DNA from: Acetobacteraceae bacterium
GTDB taxonomy: Bacteria; Pseudomonadota; Alphaproteobacteria; Acetobacterales; Acetobacteraceae
NCBI GenBank assembly: GCA_031291725.1
Contig: JARLIM010000015.1
Coordinates: forward strand, 124,001-188,000
DNA: 64,000 nt
Direction: 5' to 3'
The notes under the pieces were generated by a model, which ran no database searches, had not been told where the DNA came from, and saw only the letters and a program-made list of their open reading frames with translations. Position 1 is the first letter of the stretch, and each line of letters begins with the position of its first letter. A program made the translations under genes and the position numbers. Of the stretch, positions 27,692-38,725 are shown piece after piece.

Positions 27692-29104
27692 TCAGCCGCT
27701 GTAGTACATTTCGAACTCAACCGGGTGCGGGGTGTGTTCGAAGCGATACACTTCCTGCCACTTCAGTTCGATATAGCTCTCGATCTGTTCCTTGCTGAAC
27801 ACGTCGCCCTTCAGCAGGAAGTCGTGATCGGCTTCCAGAGCGCCCAGGGCTTCGCGCAGCGAGCCGGAGACGGTCGGGATGCCCTTCAGTTCTTCGGCCG
27901 GCAGGTCGTACAGATCCTTGTCCATCGGGTCGCCCGGGTGGATCTTGTTCAGGATGCCGTCCATGCCCGCCATCACCAGCGCCGAGTAGGCCAGGTACGG
28001 GTTGGCAAGCGCGTCCGGGAAGCGGACTTCAACGCGCTTGGCCTTCGGGTTGGTGGTGTACGGAATGCGGCACGAAGCCGAGCGGTTGCGGGCCGAGTAC
28101 GCCAGCAGCACGGGGGCTTCGAAGCCTGGGATCAGGCGCTTGTAGCTGTTCGTCGTCGGGTTGGTGAAGGCGTTGACGGCCTTGGCGTGCTTGATCACGC
28201 CACCGATGAAATACAGGCACATTTCCGACAGATCGGCATAAGCATTGCCGGCGAAGAGCGGGGTCTTGCCCTTCCAGATCGAGAAATGCGAGTGCATGCC
28301 CGAGCCGTTATCGCCATAGATCGGCTTCGGCATGAAGGTGGCCGTCTTGCCGTAGCTGTGCGCGACGTTGTGCACGCAATACTTATAGATCTGCATGCGG
28401 TCGCCCATCTGGCACAGCGAGCCGAACTTGAAGCCAAGCTCGTGCTGGCTCTGCGCCACTTCGTGATGGTGCTTCTCGATCGGCAGGCCCATTTCGGCCA
28501 TCACCGAGAGCATCTCGGCGCGCAGGTCGGATTCGGTGTCCACTGGCGGCACCGGGAAGTAGCCACCCTTGATGCCCGGGCGGTGGCCCATATTGCCTTC
28601 CGGGTAGTCCTTCATCGAGGCATCCGGGCCTTCGATGGAGTCGATCTTGTAGGTGCCGTAGTTGCCGCCGGTGCCGAACTTGATGCTGTCGAAGATGAAG
28701 AATTCGGCTTCAGCGCCCACCGAGATGGTGTCGCCAACGCCCGTGGAGGCCACGTATTCTTCTGCCTTCTTGGCGGTGCTGCGCGGATCGCGTGCATAAC
28801 GCTGGCCGGTCGAGGGCTCATAGATGTCGCAGAAGATGATCAGCGACGGCTTGGCCGCGAACGGATCCAGCACGGCGGTGGCCGGGTCGGGCATCAGGAT
28901 CATGTCGGACTCGTTGATGGCCTTCCAGCCAGCGATCGAGGAGCCGTCGAACATGATGCCGTCACGGAACGCATCTTCGTCCATCGTGCTGATGTGCTGG
29001 GCAGTGTGCTGCCACTTGCCGCGCGGATCGGTGAAGCGCAGATCGACGAATTCGACCCCGTGCTCCTTGATCATCTCAAGAACTTTTTCGACGCCGTTTG
29101 ACAT
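27692..29104 (-). CDS. glnA: Glutamine synthetase type I
   Basis: 470 residues, the standard GSI-beta length. It makes glutamine from glutamate, ammonia and ATP. Typical motifs: [13 protein letters not shown] near the start, [43 protein letters not shown], the ATP site [24 protein letters not shown] and the adenylylation site [10 protein letters not shown] (Tyr near 397). ATG 29104 is favoured because AGGG lies eight bases upstream; the ATG six bases earlier would be too close. It follows glnB by 154 bp in the same direction, and is likely controlled by PII/adenylylation and the sigma-54 promoter upstream of glnB. Confidence 0.97.
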   Translation of the reverse strand: MSNGVEKVLEMIKEHGVEFVDLRFTDPRGKWQHTAQHISTMDEDAFRDGIMFDGSSIAGWKAINESDMILMPDPATAVLDPFAAKPSLIIFCDIYEPSTGQRYARDPRSTAKKAEEYVASTGVGDTISVGAEAEFFIFDSIKFGTGGNYGTYKIDSIEGPDASMKDYPEGNMGHRPGIKGGYFPVPPVDTESDLRAEMLSVMAEMGLPIEKHHHEVAQSQHELGFKFGSLCQMGDRMQIYKYCVHNVAHSYGKTATFMPKPIYGDNGSGMHSHFSIWKGKTPLFAGNAYADLSEMCLYFIGGVIKHAKAVNAFTNPTTNSYKRLIPGFEAPVLLAYSARNRSASCRIPYTTNPKAKRVEVRFPDALANPYLAYSALVMAGMDGILNKIHPGDPMDKDLYDLPAEELKGIPTVSGSLREALGALEADHDFLLKGDVFSKEQIESYIELKWQEVYRFEHTPHPVEFEMYYSG

Positions 29105-29258
29105 ACTCATATCCCTAATTTTCGTGCGCAAGATTGCTCTTGGCACCGCAACGAGGCCGCACGATGCGGGCCCCGGGATCGACCAGGGCGGCTGCCCGGA
29201 TCGGAATTTCGCGCGTGATCTGCCTAATCAAGAATGATGCCAGATGCATCGGACCCAA

Positions 29259-31041
<1,783 letters not shown>

Positions 31042-31060
31042 ACCCCGCCTCCCCTGCGGC

Positions 31061-31137
31061 GGCGGTCTTAGCTCAGTTGGTAGAGCGCCAGGTTGTGGTC
31101 TTGGATGTCACGGGTTCGAGCCCCGTAGATCGCCCCA
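31061..31137 (+). tRNA. tRNA-His (anticodon GTG)
   Basis: A complete cloverleaf: acceptor GCGGTCT / AGATCGC, D-arm GCTC-AGTTGGTA-GAGC, anticodon stem CCAGG/CTTGG with loop TTGTGGT (anticodon GTG), T-arm ACGGG-TTCGAGC-CCCGT, discriminator C and encoded CCA ending at 31137. The extra 5' G needed by histidyl-tRNA synthetase (G-1 opposite C73) is encoded at 31061. No integrase or attachment duplication is near its 3' end. Confidence 0.97.
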
Positions 31138-31263
31138 GGGGGAATTCCTGAGATTTGAATCGTCCAGCACGCGAAACGCACTTGCAGCGTGGCGCGTCTA
31201 GTGCATGCTTGCTCCGACGCCCCGGCATGGCATTGGCCAGCCTCAGCAGATGGAGTTCGATCG

Positions 31264-32505
31264 ATGAAGCGATTGGGTTTGTTGGCCACTGCCGCCGCTC
31301 TGGCACTGAGCGTGGTTCCTGCCTTTGCCGCCGATGACGTGATCATCGGCGTGATCTATCCGCTGACCGGCAACAGCGCCCCTGTCGGGCTCGACGCCAA
31401 GGTGGCCTATGACGTGACGGCCGAGATCATCAACGGCACGCATGCCCCGCTGCCGATGCTGATGGGCAAGGGCGGTGGATTGGACAAGCTGGGCGGCGCC
31501 AAGATCAAGCTTGTCTATGCCGACAGCCAGAACGACCCGCAAAAGGCCCGTGCCGAGGCCGAGCGTCTGATCACCCAGGAACATGCGGTGGCCGTTCTTG
31601 GCGCCTATACCTCGGCGACGGCCGCCACGATCAGCCAGGTCACTGACCGCTACGAAATTCCCTTCGTCAATGCCGACAGCACCTCACCCAGCCTGAGCCA
31701 GCGCGGCCTGAAATGGTATTTCCGCACCACGCCGCATGATGAGATGTTCAGCCAGGCGATGTTCAAATTCTTCGCCGATGAAGGGGCCAAGACCGGCCAT
31801 AAAGTGACGAAGATCGCGCTGTTCCACGAAGACAGCCTGTTCGGCACCGATAGCTCGAACGTGCAGCTCAAGCTTGCCGCCGACGCGAAGATCGACGTGG
31901 TGGCGGATGTGAAATACCGCGCCAATTCACCCTCGCTTTCGGCGGAAGCGCAGAAGCTGAAAGCGGCCGACCCTGATGCCATCCTGCCATCGTCTTACAC
32001 GTCAGATGCCATTCTGATCATGAAGGCGATGCATGAAATCGGCTACACGCCCAAGGCGGTGATGGCGCAGGCCGCGGGCTTCCAGGAATCGGGTTTCCTG
32101 GCAGGCGTGGGGCCGCTGTCTGAAGGCGTGTTCAGCCGCTCCTCCTTCGCGCTTGATGCCGTCAAATCGCGTCCGGCCATTGAGCCGGTCAATGCGCTCT
32201 ACAAGGCGAAGAACAACAAGGATCTGAACGACAACACCTCGCGTCAGGTCACCGGGCTGGTGGTGTTGGCCGACGCCATCAATCGCGCCGGGTCCACCAA
32301 GGCCGAGGCCATCCGCACGGCGTTGATCGCCACCAATGTTCCGGGCAATCAGACCATCATGCCATGGGCGGGTGTGAAGTTCGACGAGAACGGGCAGAAC
32401 ATCGAGGGCACGCCGGTGATCCAGCAGGTCTCGGGTGGCACTTATCACACCGTGTGGCCGGCCGACGTGGCCACCCAGCCCGCCGTCTGGAATGTTGGCA
32501 AGTAA
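31264..32505 (+). CDS. Branched-chain amino-acid-type ABC transporter substrate-binding protein (system 1)
   Basis: 413 residues. A periplasmic binding protein of the LivJ/LivK (type I Peripla_BP_6) family: signal peptide (LGLLATAAALALSVVPAFA), then DVIIGVIYPLTGNSAPVG, VYADSQNDPQKARAEAERLI, AVAVLGAYTSATAATISQV, YFRTTPHDEMFSQAMFKF. First gene of a complete LIV-type importer with livH-M-G-F following. ATG 31264 puts the signal peptide at the N-terminus. Homologues bind branched-chain amino acids, amides, urea or aromatic acids; the ligand here cannot be assigned, since nearby genes give no hint. Confidence 0.9.
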   Translation: MKRLGLLATAAALALSVVPAFAADDVIIGVIYPLTGNSAPVGLDAKVAYDVTAEIINGTHAPLPMLMGKGGGLDKLGGAKIKLVYADSQNDPQKARAEAERLITQEHAVAVLGAYTSATAATISQVTDRYEIPFVNADSTSPSLSQRGLKWYFRTTPHDEMFSQAMFKFFADEGAKTGHKVTKIALFHEDSLFGTDSSNVQLKLAADAKIDVVADVKYRANSPSLSAEAQKLKAADPDAILPSSYTSDAILIMKAMHEIGYTPKAVMAQAAGFQESGFLAGVGPLSEGVFSRSSFALDAVKSRPAIEPVNALYKAKNNKDLNDNTSRQVTGLVVLADAINRAGSTKAEAIRTALIATNVPGNQTIMPWAGVKFDENGQNIEGTPVIQQVSGGTYHTVWPADVATQPAVWNVGK

Positions 32506-32508
32506 GCA

Positions 32509-33384
32509 GTGACCTTCGACCAGATCATGCAGGTCGCGTTGAGCGGCCTGCTGATGGGGCTGATCTACGCGCTCGTTGCCGCCGGCCTCAGCCTGATCTT
32601 CGGGCTGATGGATGTGGTCAACTTCGCGCATGGTGAGTTGATGATGGTGGCGATGTATGCCGCCTTCACGCTCTGGCAGGTCAGTGGCCTCGACCCGATG
32701 ATCATGCTGCCGCTGGTGGCGTTGCTGATGTTCGGCATCGGCATGGCGGTCTATCGCCTGTTGATTGCCCGTGCCTTGGCGGTGCGGTTCAACAAGGGCA
32801 TGGTGCAGATTTTCGTCACCTTCGGCTTGGCGATCTTCATTCGGGGGGCGGCCCAGATGGTCTTTGGCGGCGAGTTCCGCGCCGTCACCGGCACGGCGCT
32901 GGCCGATCGCTCCTGGCATCTGGGCGGCATCTTCCTGCCGTTGCCGCAATTGGCGGCGGGCTTTGTCTGCCTGCTCGCCTTCGGGGGATTGTACCTCATC
33001 GGGCGCACCGAATTCGGCCACGCGCTGGAGGCCACCCGCGAAGATCGGGATGCGGTGGCGTTGATCGGCATCGATCGTGACCGCATCTTCTCCCTCGGCT
33101 GGGGGCTGGGGGCGGCCACGTTGGGCGTGGCGGGGGTGATGCTGGCTGGCTTCTATTACGTCTCGCCCAATGTGGGCGCGAATTTCGCGCTGATCGCCTA
33201 CGTCACCGTGGCCCTTGGCGGCTTCGGCTCGTTGATGGGGGCGCTGGTGGCCGGGTTGTTGATCGGAGAAGTGGAGGCGGTGACGGCGCAGTTGCTGGAG
33301 CCGTCGCTGAAGCAGGTGGGCATGTTCGCGATCTATCTGGCCGTGCTGATGTTCCGCCCGCGCGGGCTGTTCGGGAAGATTTAG
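32509..33384 (+). CDS. livH: LIV-type ABC transporter permease LivH (system 1)
   Basis: 291 residues, about eight membrane helices. The start VALSGLLMGLIYALVAAGLSLIFGLMDVVNFAHGELMM is the LivH hallmark (NFAHG motif). It pairs with LivM to form the channel. The GTG start lies 3 bp after the stop codon of the binding-protein gene; its last base is shared with the livM start. Confidence 0.93.
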   Translation: MTFDQIMQVALSGLLMGLIYALVAAGLSLIFGLMDVVNFAHGELMMVAMYAAFTLWQVSGLDPMIMLPLVALLMFGIGMAVYRLLIARALAVRFNKGMVQIFVTFGLAIFIRGAAQMVFGGEFRAVTGTALADRSWHLGGIFLPLPQLAAGFVCLLAFGGLYLIGRTEFGHALEATREDRDAVALIGIDRDRIFSLGWGLGAATLGVAGVMLAGFYYVSPNVGANFALIAYVTVALGGFGSLMGALVAGLLIGEVEAVTAQLLEPSLKQVGMFAIYLAVLMFRPRGLFGKI

Positions 33385-34364
33385 TGCAGAACGCCATCAC
33401 CCTGCGCCGTCGGCGCGAATTGATCACGGCAGGCGTTCTGGTGGCGCTGCTGATCGTGCTGCCTTTGCCGTTTCACGATCCCTATACCCGCAATCTGATG
33501 ATCCTGACGCTGCTTTATGCCGCGCTGGCGCAGTCCTGGAACATTCTGGGCGGCACGTGCGGGCAGATCTCGCTCGGGCACTCGCTGTATTTCGGCGTGG
33601 GTGCCTATGTCTCCACATTGCTGTTCGTCTGGCATGGTGTGCCGCCCTGGTTTGGCATGCTCGCTGCTGCGGCGGTGGCGGGCTTGCTGGCGCTGCTGGT
33701 GGGCTGGCCGTGTTTTCGGCTCTCTGGCCATTATTATGCGATCGCCACCGTCGTGGTGCAGGAGATCGCGTATCTGCTGTTCCTGAACTGGGATGACATC
33801 GGCGGTGCCTCGGGGGTGTATGTACCGTTTCACGGCCAAAGCTGGCTGAATTTGCAGTTCCGCACTGCCAAACTGCCCTATTTCTACGTCATGCTCGGCT
33901 TCTTCGCCCTCACCTGGATCGCCGCATGGTGGATCGAAGGCTCGCGCTGGGGGTTCTCCTGGCGGGCGGTGAAGGATGATGTGATCGCGGCCCGCAGCCT
34001 CGGCGTGCGCGTCTTCCCGTCCAAAATGGCGGCCGCTGCCATCTCGGGCGGGTTGACCGGCATAGGCGGGGCAATTTTCGCGCAATTCGTGGGCTATATC
34101 GACCCCGACTCGATCCTTTCCGGCCCGCTCTCTATCCTGATCGCACTGCCCGCCGTGCTCGGGGGCGTCGGCACGCTGTGGGGGCCGTTGTTGGGGGCGG
34201 CGGTCTTGATCCCGTTGCGCGAATTGTCCTCCACCTTCCTGGGGTCGTCCGGCAGCGGTGTGGATTTGATGCTCTATGGTGCGTTGATCATGGTGGTTGC
34301 ACTCTGGCGGCCGCAGGGTCTGGTGTCTTTGTTTCAGCGGGGGCGCAATGGCAGCGCTTCTTGA
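33384..34364 (+). CDS. livM: LIV-type ABC transporter permease LivM (system 1)
   Basis: 326 residues with about ten hydrophobic segments. LivM signatures: YAALAQSWNILGGTCGQISLGHSLYFGVGAY and the EAA-like loop near WRAVKDDVIAARSLGV, which contacts the ATPases. GTG start overlaps the livH stop by one base, and the 3' end overlaps livG by 17 bp. Second permease subunit of the importer. Confidence 0.92.
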   Translation: MQNAITLRRRRELITAGVLVALLIVLPLPFHDPYTRNLMILTLLYAALAQSWNILGGTCGQISLGHSLYFGVGAYVSTLLFVWHGVPPWFGMLAAAAVAGLLALLVGWPCFRLSGHYYAIATVVVQEIAYLLFLNWDDIGGASGVYVPFHGQSWLNLQFRTAKLPYFYVMLGFFALTWIAAWWIEGSRWGFSWRAVKDDVIAARSLGVRVFPSKMAAAAISGGLTGIGGAIFAQFVGYIDPDSILSGPLSILIALPAVLGGVGTLWGPLLGAAVLIPLRELSSTFLGSSGSGVDLMLYGALIMVVALWRPQGLVSLFQRGRNGSAS

Positions 34365-35076
34365 AATCCGCAATCTCTCCAAGAGCTTCGGCGGTGTGGC
34401 GGCGAATGTGGAGATTTCGTTCGACGTGGCTCCGGGCGAAATTCTCGGCCTGCTCGGCCCGAATGGCGCGGGCAAGACCTCGCTGTTCAACTCGATCTCC
34501 GGCGAGGTGACGCCCGATGCCGGCGAAATCCTGCTCGAAGGCCGCCGCATCTCCGGTCTCGGTCCGGTCGCCTGTGCCATGGCGGGCATTGCGCGGACGT
34601 TTCAGGTCGTGCGCAGCTTTGACAGCATGAGCGTGCGGGAAAACGTGATGGTCGGTGCCTTCACCCGCCTCGGCAGCACCCGTGCCGCGATGGCGCAGGC
34701 CGACGAGACGATGGAATTTTGCGGCCTCACCCGCCGCGCCGACGCGCCTGCCCACATGCTCAGCCCGGCCGAAAAGCGCCGTCTGGAAGTGGCGCGCGCC
34801 TTGGCGACCAAGCCTAAAATCCTGCTGCTGGATGAAATGCTCACCGGCCTGACCCCCACCGAGGCGCAAGAGGGTGTGGCGTTGGTGCGGGCGGTGCAGG
34901 CGCAAGGGGTGACGATCCTGATGGTCGAGCATGTGATGGAAGTGGTGTTGCCGCTGGTCTCGCGCGCCATCGTGCTCAATCTGGGCCGCGTGCTGACCAC
35001 CGGCACACCGGCTGAAATCGTCAAACATCCCGAGGTGATCCGCGCCTATCTGGGAGATCGTTATGCTGCGGGTTGA
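34348..35076 (+). CDS. livG: LIV-type ABC transporter ATP-binding protein LivG (system 1)
   Basis: 242 residues. Walker A GPNGAGKTSLFN, Q-loop, an altered signature LSPAEKRRLEVARAL (instead of the usual LSYGQQR, a known LivG variation in some relatives), Walker B LLLDEMLTGLTP and VEHVMEVV. The Walker B glutamate is followed by MLTGL rather than PMAGL. Overlaps livM and livF. Confidence 0.9.
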   Translation: MAALLEIRNLSKSFGGVAANVEISFDVAPGEILGLLGPNGAGKTSLFNSISGEVTPDAGEILLEGRRISGLGPVACAMAGIARTFQVVRSFDSMSVRENVMVGAFTRLGSTRAAMAQADETMEFCGLTRRADAPAHMLSPAEKRRLEVARALATKPKILLLDEMLTGLTPTEAQEGVALVRAVQAQGVTILMVEHVMEVVLPLVSRAIVLNLGRVLTTGTPAEIVKHPEVIRAYLGDRYAAG

Positions 35077-35761
35077 TCACCTCAATGCTTCCTATCGCGG
35101 TCTGCACGCACTGCATGACGTCTCGCTGGAGGTGGCGCAGGGCGAGATCGTCGCGGTGGTGGGGGCCAATGGTGCGGGCAAGACCAGGCTGCTGAAATCC
35201 ATCTCCGGCCTTGTAACCACCGAGGGCAGCATCACGCTGGATGGCAGCGAACTGCGCCGCCTCAAGCCGCATCTGATCGCACGTGCGGGGGTGGGGCTGG
35301 TGCCGGAAGGTCGGCGGCTGTTTCCGCGTCTGTCGGTGGAAGACAATCTGCGCCTGGGTGCCTATGCCATCCGTGGTCCGGAGCGCTTCAAGCCGCTGGA
35401 GCTGGTCTTCGAACTCTTCCCCCGCCTGCAGGAGCGCCTCGGCCAGCGTGCCGAGACCTTATCCGGCGGTGAGCAGCAGATGCTGGCCATTGGCCGCGCC
35501 TTGATGTCACAGCCGCGCTTGCTGATGCTTGACGAGCCGAGCCAGGGCATCATGCCCAAGCTGGTCGATGACATCTTCCGGGCGATCACCCGCATTCGAG
35601 CCTTGGGCATGACGGTGCTGCTGGTGGAGCAACGTCTGGTTGAGGCGCTGGAGATCGCAGATCGCGCCTATGTGCTGCAAACCGGCCGCATCGTCATGTC
35701 CGGCCCTGCCGCCGACATCGCCGCCAATGGGGCCGTGCGGCAAGCTTATCTGGGGCTGTAG
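35063..35761 (+). CDS. livF: LIV-type ABC transporter ATP-binding protein LivF (system 1)
   Basis: 232 residues. Walker A GANGAGKTRLLKS, GVGLVPEGRRLFPRLSVEDNL (LivF-specific), signature LSGGEQQMLAIGRAL, Walker B LLMLDEPSQGIMP, LVEQ. It dimerises with LivG to drive import. Last gene of the transporter unit; marC follows after 3 bp and is probably co-transcribed. Confidence 0.93.
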   Translation: MLRVDHLNASYRGLHALHDVSLEVAQGEIVAVVGANGAGKTRLLKSISGLVTTEGSITLDGSELRRLKPHLIARAGVGLVPEGRRLFPRLSVEDNLRLGAYAIRGPERFKPLELVFELFPRLQERLGQRAETLSGGEQQMLAIGRALMSQPRLLMLDEPSQGIMPKLVDDIFRAITRIRALGMTVLLVEQRLVEALEIADRAYVLQTGRIVMSGPAADIAANGAVRQAYLGL

Positions 35762-35764
35762 GGA

Positions 35765-36397
35765 ATGAGCGGCATCGAGACCTTTCTCTATGCGCTTGTG
35801 GCTCTGTTGGTGATCATCGACCCGCTCGGCACCTCTGCGCTGTTCAGCGCAATGACGCCGCACGATACCGTCGAGGAGCGGGCGACTCAGGCCAAGCGGG
35901 CCTGCTTGATCGCCTTCATTGTGCTGGCGCTGTTCGGTGTGGCGGGGGAGTGGCTGCTGCGTGCTCTTGGGATCGGCTTGCCCGCCATGCGGGTGGCAGG
36001 AGGCATTTTGCTGTTCATCTCGGCCGCCGACATGGTCACCGCCCACGGTGTGATGCGGGCCACATCGGATGAGCGCGCGATGGCCACGGCAAGCGAGACG
36101 GATATCTCCGTCTTTCCACTCGCCATCCCGCTGCTGGCCGGCCCAGGCTCGATGACCACGATGATGCTGCTGCATTCCCGTGCGGAGGGCAGTTGGGTCA
36201 ATCTTGCCGCGCTTGAATTGGCGTTGCTGGTGGCGATGGCAGGGGCGTTGCTGTGTCTGCTGCTCGCCCGTCATGTCCAGCGCGTATTGGGGGCAACGGG
36301 GGCGAATGTCGTCGGCCGCGTGCTCGGTGTGCTTCTGGCCGCCCTGGCGGCTCAGATCACCATCGACGGGGTGCGCCAGAGCCTGAATTTGCCCTGA
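35765..36397 (+). CDS. MarC family integral membrane protein
   Basis: 210 residues with six predicted membrane helices: start FLYALVALLVIIDPLGTSALFSAMT, then AFIVLALFGVAGEWLLRALGIGLPAMRVAGGILLF and FPLAIPLLAGPGSMTTMMLL, typical of MarC/YchE/YhgN proteins. The family's function is unknown; despite the name it is not the Mar resistance determinant. It lies 3 bp after livF. Its last 41 bp overlap the 3' end of the convergent Rossmann-fold gene. Confidence 0.88.
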   Translation: MSGIETFLYALVALLVIIDPLGTSALFSAMTPHDTVEERATQAKRACLIAFIVLALFGVAGEWLLRALGIGLPAMRVAGGILLFISAADMVTAHGVMRATSDERAMATASETDISVFPLAIPLLAGPGSMTTMMLLHSRAEGSWVNLAALELALLVAMAGALLCLLLARHVQRVLGATGANVVGRVLGVLLAALAAQITIDGVRQSLNLP

Positions 36398-37271
36398 ACA
36401 ATGGGGCTATCCCCTCCCTCAACGACATCGGTGCGACGCCCAACTCGCTGATCATCCGGCTGATATCGACGATCCGGTCCTCATCCAGATTGTAGAGATC
36501 GTCCTGGGCGGCCAGTCGCAGGCTGGGGATGGCCGCGCTGAAAGGGGAGAGGAAGCGGATCAATCCGCGCGGCATGGGCATGGTGTAGGGCATGCGGACC
36601 CCGGCACAGCTGGCGATCTCCATCAGAAAATCTTCCACCGTCACCGGCTCTGGCCCCGCAATGGCCACCACGTCCGCCACCGGCCAATTGCGATCCAATG
36701 CCGCCAATGCGCAGCGCACCACATCGTCCATGGCAATGGGCTGGATGAAGGTGTCGCCCGAATTGGGCAGCGGCAGCAATGGCAACATGCGCAGCAGCCC
36801 GGCCCAATGCCGCACCGGATCGCCGCTCGATAAGCCGTAAATCATCGAGGGGTGCAAAATCACCCCGGGGCGACCGGAGCCGAGCAGCATCCGCTCCCCC
36901 TCCATCGCCGTCAGCCCCGCAATATCCGGCTCGCGCAGATAGCGCCGCGCATCGCCCATGATCACCAGCAGCACATCCGGGTTGGTCGAGGCGAGGATGG
37001 TGGAGAGGTGGTGCGGCGAGACACAGCACAGCAGGCGGGACGCATCCGCGAGGGCGATCCGCAGCGCATAATCATCCATCAGATTGGCCAAGCGCGGCTT
37101 CGCGGGGATGCCGAGCGCATTCCAGCGATCCGGGTCGCGCACCAGCGGAACCACCTCCACGCCAGAGGCCAGCAATTGACGACAGACAGCCTGACCAATG
37201 CGACCGGTGGCACCCAGTACGTGTACCGGATCTATCGTGTTGTGCAGCTTGATCGGCGTTCTGATCGTCAC
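36357..37271 (-). CDS. NAD(P)-binding Rossmann-fold protein (NmrA/complex-I NDUFA9-like), downstream paralogue
   Basis: 304 residues. N-terminal dinucleotide-binding motif VHVLGATGRIGQAVC (about 17-31, G-x-x-G-x-x-G intact), then LLVIMGDARRYL, GERMLLGSGRPGVILHPSMIYG (NDUFA9-like GRPGVILR variation) and FIQPIAMDDVVRCALAAL. Atypical SDR proteins of this type often bind NADPH without clear catalytic activity; the YxxxK pair of classic SDRs is absent. GTG 37271 overlaps the upstream paralogue's stop (GTGA). Its 3' end overlaps marC by 41 bp on the opposite strand. Confidence 0.78.
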   Translation of the reverse strand: MTIRTPIKLHNTIDPVHVLGATGRIGQAVCRQLLASGVEVVPLVRDPDRWNALGIPAKPRLANLMDDYALRIALADASRLLCCVSPHHLSTILASTNPDVLLVIMGDARRYLREPDIAGLTAMEGERMLLGSGRPGVILHPSMIYGLSSGDPVRHWAGLLRMLPLLPLPNSGDTFIQPIAMDDVVRCALAALDRNWPVADVVAIAGPEPVTVEDFLMEIASCAGVRMPYTMPMPRGLIRFLSPFSAAIPSLRLAAQDDLYNLDEDRIVDISRMISELGVAPMSLREGIAPLFRANSGSGAPRRW

Positions 37272-38086
37272 AGCCGGTCTCCTGCGGCGAAGGTCTCTGC
37301 CAATCCGGCCTCCAATGCGCGCGGCTGCACGCCCAATGCGGTCAGCATCGGCGCAATGTCAAAATCCTTATCCTCCAGCAAACGCCGGATTTCGCCCGAA
37401 TCCACTTTCGGCAAACCCGGCACACGCCGCGCGATCGCCGCTCCCAGCATCAGCAATGGGGCAGGCAGCGAGATGACCCGGCGTGGCTTCATCCCTGCCG
37501 CGTGGGCAATCTGGCGGGTGAATTCGGCGTAGCTGACCGGGTGCGGTCCCGCGATCACCAGCAGATTGGGCCCATTCCAACTCCGCCCCAAGGCGGCGAG
37601 AATGCAGGCGATGACATCCTGCGCATGAATCGGCTGCAACATCGCCCGCCCACCGGCCGGCAGCGGCAGAATTGGCAGGCGACGCATCAGCCCGGCCAGG
37701 CGCTGCACGTTGTTCTCACCGGCAGCGCCATAGAACATGGTGGCATGCAGCATCACGCCATGACGACCGGATTGCAGAAACGCAGTCTCGCCGGCGATCA
37801 CCCCCTTGCCATGCGCATCCGGCCAGCGTGTGTAGCGCCGGGTGGATCCGAGCAGAACAAGGGTGGTGGCAGCAGGCGTGGCCGCGATCAGGGCCGCCGT
37901 CTGGCTGGCATGCAGACACGACACCACATGCGTGGCGCGGGACAGTGCGGTCGCATCCATCTCCTGCAAGGCAACCACCTCAACGCCCAAAGCTGACAGG
38001 GCAGCGCACAACGCCCGTCCAGGCTGCTGTGCGGCACCAAGGACATGGATACGGGCGGGCAGGCAATGTTGCGAATGGGTCTGCAT
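37268..38086 (-). CDS. NAD(P)-binding Rossmann-like protein with degenerate glycine motif, upstream paralogue
   Basis: 272 residues, clearly related in layout to the gene it overlaps: IHVLGAAQQPGRALC (glycine motif reduced to G-x-x-x-x-x-G), LLGSTRRYTRWPD, GETAFLQSGRHGVMLHATMFYG, MLQPIHAQDVIACILAALGRSWNG and VIAGPHPVSYAEFTRQIAHAAG. A tandem duplication followed by divergence is likely, and dinucleotide binding is doubtful here. ATG 38086 has AAAGG upstream; an earlier frame start at 38155 would run across the divergent promoter region. It is transcribed away from rplM. Confidence 0.72.
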   Translation of the reverse strand: MQTHSQHCLPARIHVLGAAQQPGRALCAALSALGVEVVALQEMDATALSRATHVVSCLHASQTAALIAATPAATTLVLLGSTRRYTRWPDAHGKGVIAGETAFLQSGRHGVMLHATMFYGAAGENNVQRLAGLMRRLPILPLPAGGRAMLQPIHAQDVIACILAALGRSWNGPNLLVIAGPHPVSYAEFTRQIAHAAGMKPRRVISLPAPLLMLGAAIARRVPGLPKVDSGEIRRLLEDKDFDIAPMLTALGVQPRALEAGLAETFAAGDRL

Positions 38087-38137
38087 GCGCCTTTCTATCC
38101 ATCCCGCCGCGGCATCGCCAGAGGTGACGGCGTATGC

Positions 38138-38151
38138 GGTATTATAATACC
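38138..38151. promoter_or_regulatory. 14-bp palindrome GGTATTATAATACC between the Rossmann gene pair and rplM
   Basis: A perfect, AT-rich palindrome in a GC-rich background, 51 bp upstream of the leftward Rossmann gene and 90 bp upstream of rplM. It contains TATAAT on both strands, so it may be a shared -10 region or an operator. No matching -35 was found on either strand at 16-18 bp spacing. Confidence 0.4.
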
Positions 38152-38241
38152 ACACATTATTCGCTTGACCGCAGCGCTCTAAGCCTGCATATCCCGCCGC
38201 CTGTTGGCCGGTATTGGTTGCCGGCGAGAAGGATTGTTTTC

Positions 38242-38721
38242 ATGACCACCTCCATGACTCACACCACCGCCGCGCTGAAGCCGGCTGAGGTGAAAAAGGA
38301 CTGGGTGCTGATCGACGCAGAAGGCCTGGTTCTGGGCCGCCTGGCTTCCATCATCGCCAACCGCCTGCGCGGCAAGCACAAGGCGACGTTCACCCCGCAC
38401 GTTGATTGCGGCGATAACATCATCGTCATCAATGCCGACAAGGTGCGCGTGACCGGCAACAAGCTGGACCAGTCGGTATTCTACTACCACACCGGCTATG
38501 CTGGTGGCATCAAGGGCCGCACCCTGCGTGACCGTCTGAGCTCGGCGCATCCGGAACGGGTGCTCGAAAAGGCCGTCGAGCGCATGATCACGCGCGGCCC
38601 GCTGCAGCGCGCACAGATGAAGCATCTCTACATCTATGCCGGCGCCAGCCATCCGCATGACGGTCAGCAGCCCACCAAGCTGGACGTCGCTGCCCTGAAT
38701 TCGAAGAACACGAGGGTCTGA
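38242..38721 (+). CDS. rplM: 50S ribosomal protein L13
   Basis: 159 residues. L13 is an early assembly protein of the large subunit. Recognised from [29 protein letters not shown] (about 19-47 in length), [34 protein letters not shown] and [25 protein letters not shown] 38242 has GAGAAGGA upstream; an internal ATG four codons later is also possible. rpsI follows after 4 bp, the universal rplM-rpsI pair. Confidence 0.96.
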   Translation: MTTSMTHTTAALKPAEVKKDWVLIDAEGLVLGRLASIIANRLRGKHKATFTPHVDCGDNIIVINADKVRVTGNKLDQSVFYYHTGYAGGIKGRTLRDRLSSAHPERVLEKAVERMITRGPLQRAQMKHLYIYAGASHPHDGQQPTKLDVAALNSKNTRV

Positions 38722-38725
38722 GACC

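Noticed and set aside
27725-29101. 458-codon plus-strand frame opposite glnA
   Set aside because: Pure antisense of glnA with no domain or ribosome site.
31061-31263. tRNA-His 3' end as an integration site for a genomic island
   Set aside because: No duplicated tRNA 3' sequence, integrase or compositional break is visible; the following LIV operon looks native.
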